DNA of 64,000 nt from Serripes groenlandicus (lineage: Eukaryota > Mollusca > Bivalvia > Cardiida > Cardiidae), in contig JASEVX010000013.1 in NCBI GenBank assembly GCA_031761405.1, forward strand, positions 47,686,143 to 47,750,142, in the 5' to 3' direction. This document shows, one piece after another, positions 59,308 to 64,000 of this stretch. Under the pieces are notes generated by a model. That model saw only the letters and a list, made by a program, of their open reading frames with translations. It was not told where the DNA came from and made no database searches. Position numbers and translations under genes: made by a program. The stretch's first letter is position 1; the number at the start of each line of letters is the position of its first letter.

Positions 59308-60897
59308 TATACCCCCGTTCCGAAGGAAAGGGGGGGTATACTGTTTTACCCATGTCCGTCCTTCCGTCCGTCCGTCCGTCCGTCCGTCCGTCCGTAACAC
59401 TTTCGTTTCCTGGCTATTTCTCTGCAACCGCTTTTTGGAATTTGATGAAACTTCATAGGAAGGATCACCACCAAGTGTAGATGCGCATATCGTGTTTGCG
59501 TTCCATTTGGATTATTTTTCACGGAGTTATGGCCCTTTACCCCTATGTATGACTAAATTCATTTCCGGGCTATTTCTCTGCAACCGCTTTTTGGAATTTG
59601 ATGAAACTTCATAGGAAGGATCACCACCAAGTGTAGATGCGCATATCGTGTTTGCGTTCCGGTTGGATTATTTTTCACGGAGTTATGGCCCTTTACCCCA
59701 CCATCAGGCTATGTATGACTAAATTCATTTCCGGGCTATTTCTCTGCAACCGCTTTTTGGAATTTGATGAAACTTCATAGGAAGGATCACCACCAAGTGT
59801 AGATGCGCATATCGTGTTTGCGTTCCGGTTGGATTATTTTTCACGGAGTTATGGCCCTTTACTCCACCATCAGGCTATGTATGACTAAATTCATTTCCGG
59901 GCTATTTCTCTGCAACCGCTTTTTGGAATTTTATGAAACTTCATAGGAAGGATCACCACCAAGTGTAGATGCGCATATCGTGTTTGCGTTCCGGTTGGAT
60001 GATTTTTTCACGGAGTTATGGCCCTTTACCCACCATCCGGCTATGTATGACTAAATTCATTTCCGGGCTATTTCTCTGCAACCGCTTTTTGGAATTTTAT
60101 AAAACTTTATAGGAAGGATCACCACCAAGTGTAGATGCGCATATCGTGTTTGCGTTCCGGTTGGATGATTTTTCACGGAGTTATGGCCCTTTACCCCTAT
60201 GAATGACTAAATTCATTTCCGGGCTATTTCTCTGCAACCGCTTTTTGGAATTTGATGAAACTTCATAGGAAGGATCACCACCAAGTGTAGATGCGCATAT
60301 CGTGTTTGCGTTCCGGTTGGATTATTTTTCACGGAGTTATGGCCCTTTACCCCACCATCAGGCTATGTATGACTAAATTCATTTCCGGGCTATTTCTCTG
60401 CAACCGCTTTTTGGAATTTTATGAAACTGCATAGGAAGGATCACCACCAAGTGTAGATGCGCATATCGTGTTTGCGTTCCGGTTGGATTATTTTTCACGG
60501 AGTTATGGCCCTTTACTCCACCATCAGGCTATGTATGACTAAATTCATTTCTGGGCTATTTCTCTGCAACCGCTTTTTGGAATTTTATGAAACTTCATAG
60601 GAAGGATCACCACCAAGTGTAGATGCGCATATCGTGTTTGCGTTCCGGTTGGATGATTTTTCACGGAGTTATGGCCCTTTACCCCACCATCCGGCTATGT
60701 ATGACTAAATTCATTTCCGGGCTATTTCTCTGCAACCGCTTTTTGGAATTTTATAAAACTTTATAGGAAGGATCACCACCAAGTGTAGATGCGCATATCG
60801 TGTTTGCGTTCCGGTTTGATGATTTTTCACGGAGTTATGGCCCATGAAAACATGAGCGGGGGTATCACTAGTGAGCAGTAGCTCACATATTTCTTGT
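59308..60897 (+). mobile_element. H4: 1.6-kb Helentron/HINE-like element
   Basis: Starts TATACCCCCGTTCCGAAGG with a fold-back GGGGGGTATA. GCGGGGGTAT (60,856-60,865) is the inverted terminus, followed by hairpin GTGAGC-agta-GCTCAC (60,871-60,886) and the end TTCTTGT. It splits a minisatellite unit at CATCAT|T..T|TGAGTTGG. The body has (TCCG)n at 59,361-59,395 and nine units of 150-170 bp. Confidence 0.75.
59405..60850. repeat. 150-170 bp tandem array inside H4, nine units
   Basis: Unit markers: CGGGCTATTTCTCTGCAACC, GATCACCACCAAGTGTAGAT, GCGCATATCGTGTTTGCGTT, CACGGAGTTATGGCCC. A three-to-five-unit block is itself duplicated (compare 59,561-60,190 with 60,210-60,840). Confidence 0.97.
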
Positions 60898-62395
60898 TGA
60901 GTTGGTTTAACTATTATACTTCTGGAAGTAGAGTATACTCCATTATGGGTGCTATAACTATAAAACTGTTGAAGTAGAGTATATATCATTAGGGTTGGTT
61001 TAACTATTATTTCGTTGGAAGTAGAGTATACTCCATTATGGGTGCTATAACTATACAACTGTTGAAGTCGAGTATACATCATTAGGGTTGGTTTAACTAT
61101 TATACTGTTGGAAATAGAGTATACACCATTAGGGCTGCTATAACTATAATACTGTTGTAAGTAGAGTTTACAGTATTCGGGTTGTTATAATTATAATACT
61201 GTTGAAATTAGAGTATACACCATTATGGTTGCTATAACTATTATACTGTTGGGAGTAGATTATTCACCATTAGGGTTGTTATAACTATGCTACTATTAGA
61301 AGTAGAGTATACACCATTAGGGTTGGTTTAACTATTATACTGTTGGAAGTAGATTATACACCATTAGGGCTGCTATAACTATAATACTGTTGGAAATAGA
61401 GTATACACCATTGGGGCTGCTATAACTATAATACTGTTGGAAGTAGAGTTTACAGTATTCGGGTTGTTATAACTATAATACTGTTGGAATTAGAGTATAC
61501 ACCATTAGGCTTGGTTTAACTACTATACTGTTGGAAGTAGAGTAAACACCATAATGGGTGCTTTGATTATTATAACGTTGGAAGTAGAGTATACTCCATT
61601 ATGGGTGCTATAACTATAAAACTGTTGAAGTAGAGTATATACAATTCTGGGTTATATAATTATAATACTGTTGCAAGTAGATTATACACATTTCAGGTGA
61701 TATATACGATATTACTGTTAAAAGAATAGCAAACACATTTCTTTGTTCTATAACTACACTATTGTTAATGTAGAGTATACACCAATATAGATTATATAGT
61801 TAAAATACTGTTGAAGTAGCTTTAACACCATTGTGGGTGATATCCATAATACTGTTAAAAGAAGAGTAAACATAATTATATAATTAAAATACTGTTAAAG
61901 TGGAGTATACACTACTATTGCTGATATACAATGTAACTATACTAATGCTGTTGAAAGTAGAGTAAACATCATTCTGGGTTCTATAATTATAATACTGTTG
62001 AAAGTTGAGTATACACCATTGTAGGTTATATAGCTCTAATACTGTTGAAAATAAAATACACAAAGTAGAGTATACACCATTATTGATACTACATCTCGTA
62101 TAATACTGTTACAGTAGAGTATACACCATTATATATACTATATCTAGTTTAATACTGTTGAAGATGAGTATGCACCTTTCTCAGCGATATAACTGCAGAG
62201 CTGACTACAGTATACACTATACACCGTTCTTAGTGGTGTAACTATTATGCTGTGCAAAGGAGGGTATACACCTTTCCCAGTCTCTGAGATGTAATTGCAA
62301 TGCTGTTAAAAGTAGAATAAACACCATACAGGGTCCTATAACTTTAATACTGTTGAAGGTAGAGTATAAACCTTTCTGAGTGGTGTAAGTTAGTA
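60898..62395. repeat. 46-47 bp minisatellite, terminal segment
   Basis: About 32 units, increasingly diverged to the right. Confidence 0.93.
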
Positions 62396-62818
62396 AAAAA
62401 CTTGTTTTGCCTTGGGCTTCAGCCCCTGGTCATAGGAGTGATACCTTTAGTCGGAGTTGGCAACGTGCACATTGCTATAAACACCCTATTTTAGGGTGAG
62501 ACTTCGCGAGAAAATAGTTCATCATGGATTCTACAAAACTGCATTTAACAGGTTAAGATCACAATAAAAAATATAATTATAATGTTTTAGGATATAGTGC
62601 TCAAATATAATTTTAAAACATGCTTAGAAATGAATGCGCCGAGTGGTCAAATATGGAACCTTATTTTCATATTCGCGACGTGGAACGGACTATGTTCGAG
62701 TATTTACGGAGATTCTCAAATTCTCTTTAAATGGTGTAATTTGCCACTGTGAAACAAATCTTCATGCCTGATTTTACCATTATGGTTTCATATTCCATAA
62801 TATATTTTACATCTTTTT
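62396..62818. other. non-coding interval
   Basis: Starts with CTTGT next to a short hairpin GGGCTTCAGCCC (about 62,416), possibly another hairpin-capped terminus. No gene is seen. Confidence 0.35.
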
Positions 62819-63802
62819 TTAGCTCGCCTATTCGAAGAAATAGGGGAGCTTATGTTATCACCCCGGCGTTGGCGTTGGCGTCCGCGTTGCCAGCTTGGTC
62901 AAACCTTTGCGTGCAAGACCTTTTCTCAGACACTGTGTATGCTGTTGCTTTGAAACTTCACACACTTATTCAGGATCATTAGGGGACCTTGTATGTCAAG
63001 TCCCATAACTCTGGAATGGATTTTGACTGAATTGTGCCCCTTTTTGGACTTAGATATTTGGTAAAACCTTTGCGTGCAAGGCCTTTTCTCAGACACTGTG
63101 TATGCTGTTGCTTTCAAACTTCACACACTTATTCAGGGTCATTAGGGAACCTTGTATGTCAAGTCCCATAACTCTGGAATGGATTTTGACTGAATTGTGC
63201 CCCTTTTTCGACTTAGAATTTTGGTCAAACCTTTGCGTGCAAGGCCTTTTCTCAGACACTGTGTATGCTGTTGCTTTGAAACTTCACACACTTATTCAGG
63301 ATCATTAGGGGACCTTGTATGTCAAGTCCCATAACTCTGGAATGGATTTTGACTGAATTGTGCCCCTTTTTGGACTTAGAAATTTGGTCAAACCTTTGCG
63401 TGCAAGGCCTTTTCTCAGACACTGTGTATGCTGTTGCTTTGAAACTTCACACACTTATTCAGGGTCATTAGGGAACCTAGGTCCCATAACTCTGGAATGG
63501 ATTTTGACTGAATTGTGCCCCTTTTTGGATTTAGAATTTTGGTCAAACCTTTGCATTCAAGGCATTTTCTCAGACACTGTGTATGCTGTTGCTTATCGTA
63601 TGTAAATAAATTTACAGATGTAAAAAGGCACAAAGGGCTTGTATGAACTTGGTTAACATTTGCATGCAAGTATTGAAAAGGTGTTATATCTTGCAATAGG
63701 TGATACTGTGTGACTTTACCTAATGCTATAACTGTTCTGAAGTAGGCCCTTATAGACGATGGCCCTGATAGGCGAGCTATATTGTCCTCCGACAACTCTT
63801 GT
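62819..63802 (+). mobile_element. H5: 984-bp Helentron/HINE-like element
   Basis: Starts TTAGCTCGCCTATTCGAAGA with AATAGGGGAGCT as its fold-back. Inverted terminus ATAGGCGAGCT at 63,768-63,778, hairpin TTGTC-ctcc-GACAA (63,782-63,795), end CTCTTGT. The body has about five units of about 162 bp (CTTTGCGTGCAAGGCC, TCAGACACTGTGTATGCTGT, CCATAACTCTGGAATGG). Confidence 0.75.
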
Positions 63803-63804
63803 TT

Positions 63805-64000
63805 TTAGCTCTACTGGCCAAAGGCCAGAAGGGCTTATGTCGTGGCGATTTGTCCGTCGTCCGTGCGTGCGTGCGTCCGTGCGTCCGTGCGTCCGTAAAC
63901 AATTTCTTGTTAACACGATACAGTCTTTACTTTTGATTGTATCTCAACCAAACTTATACAGTAGTTAGATATCCATGAGAGCTCGGTTCCTTTTGAAAAC
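63805..64000 (+). mobile_element. H6: start of another hairpin-capped element (runs off the window)
   Basis: Starts TTAGCTCTACTGGCCAAAGG with hairpin CTGGCC-aaa-GGCCAG, then a GTCCGTGCGTGCG microsatellite. It abuts the end of H5, as expected for insertion into its TT-rich end. No 3' end is in view. Confidence 0.65.

Noticed and set aside
59361..59395. TCCG repeat as a regulatory element
   Set aside because: It is a microsatellite at the fixed place after the start hairpin of H4. Similar runs occur in H1 and H6, so it is part of the element's structure.

Overview
This is a eukaryotic, non-coding, repeat-dominated window, most probably from a bivalve mollusc. The base composition is AT-rich, no intact protein gene or operon-like packing is visible, tRNA-headed SINEs are present, and the mobile-element ends (hairpin-capped starts, bodies of 120-165 bp tandem units, TCCG microsatellites) are of kinds I remember as abundant in clams and mussels. 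The species is not determined. Nearly every long ORF here is a by-product of tandem repeats; only three stretches look like decayed protein genes.

Layout. The window is built from related copies of one large unit, here called alpha (about 1-22,100), beta (about 24,760-29,700), gamma (about 31,830-36,350) and delta (about 37,340-62,400). The shared order is: 67-bp array, SINE-containing block, 101-bp array, head block with a 57-bp hairpin, then a very long 46-47 bp minisatellite. Alpha and delta are the most complete and can be compared site by site. That comparison exposes several younger insertions as clean filled/empty pairs.

Mobile elements. (1) A 5.0-kb DNA transposon at 40,765-45,799 flanked by TTAA has matching terminal inverted repeats. 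It carries 14 copies of a motif close to GTCATTGGTGTTACC on both sides of a broken gene from an uncharacterised protein family. This is the best candidate for something undescribed. (2) A 739/580-bp element ending in a large palindrome plus CTAA (17,674-18,412 and 52,363-52,942) inserted twice independently without target duplication and carries an exon-like ORF. (3) Seven elements share a hairpin-capped start, tandem-repeat body, sub-terminal inverted repeat and 3' hairpin, and look like Helentron/HINE relatives. (4) A 2.6-kb hAT-like element (4,886-7,500) and a 661-bp element with 14-bp terminal repeats (3,919-4,579). (5) SINEs, two of them with perfect 13-bp target duplications. (6) Relics of a DIRS-type retrotransposon (30,060-31,151, minus) and of a Polinton/Maverick-type integrase tail (21,721-22,089, plus).

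Tandem repeats occupy roughly half the window: the 46-47 bp family (about 18 kb in total, with 140-bp and 313-bp higher-order units), and arrays of 45, 67, 90, 101, 122, about 150, about 160 and about 210 bp. No functional tRNA, rRNA, CRISPR, origin or promoter can be supported. Coordinates of repeat edges are by eye and may be off by tens of bases unless a target duplication or empty site is quoted.
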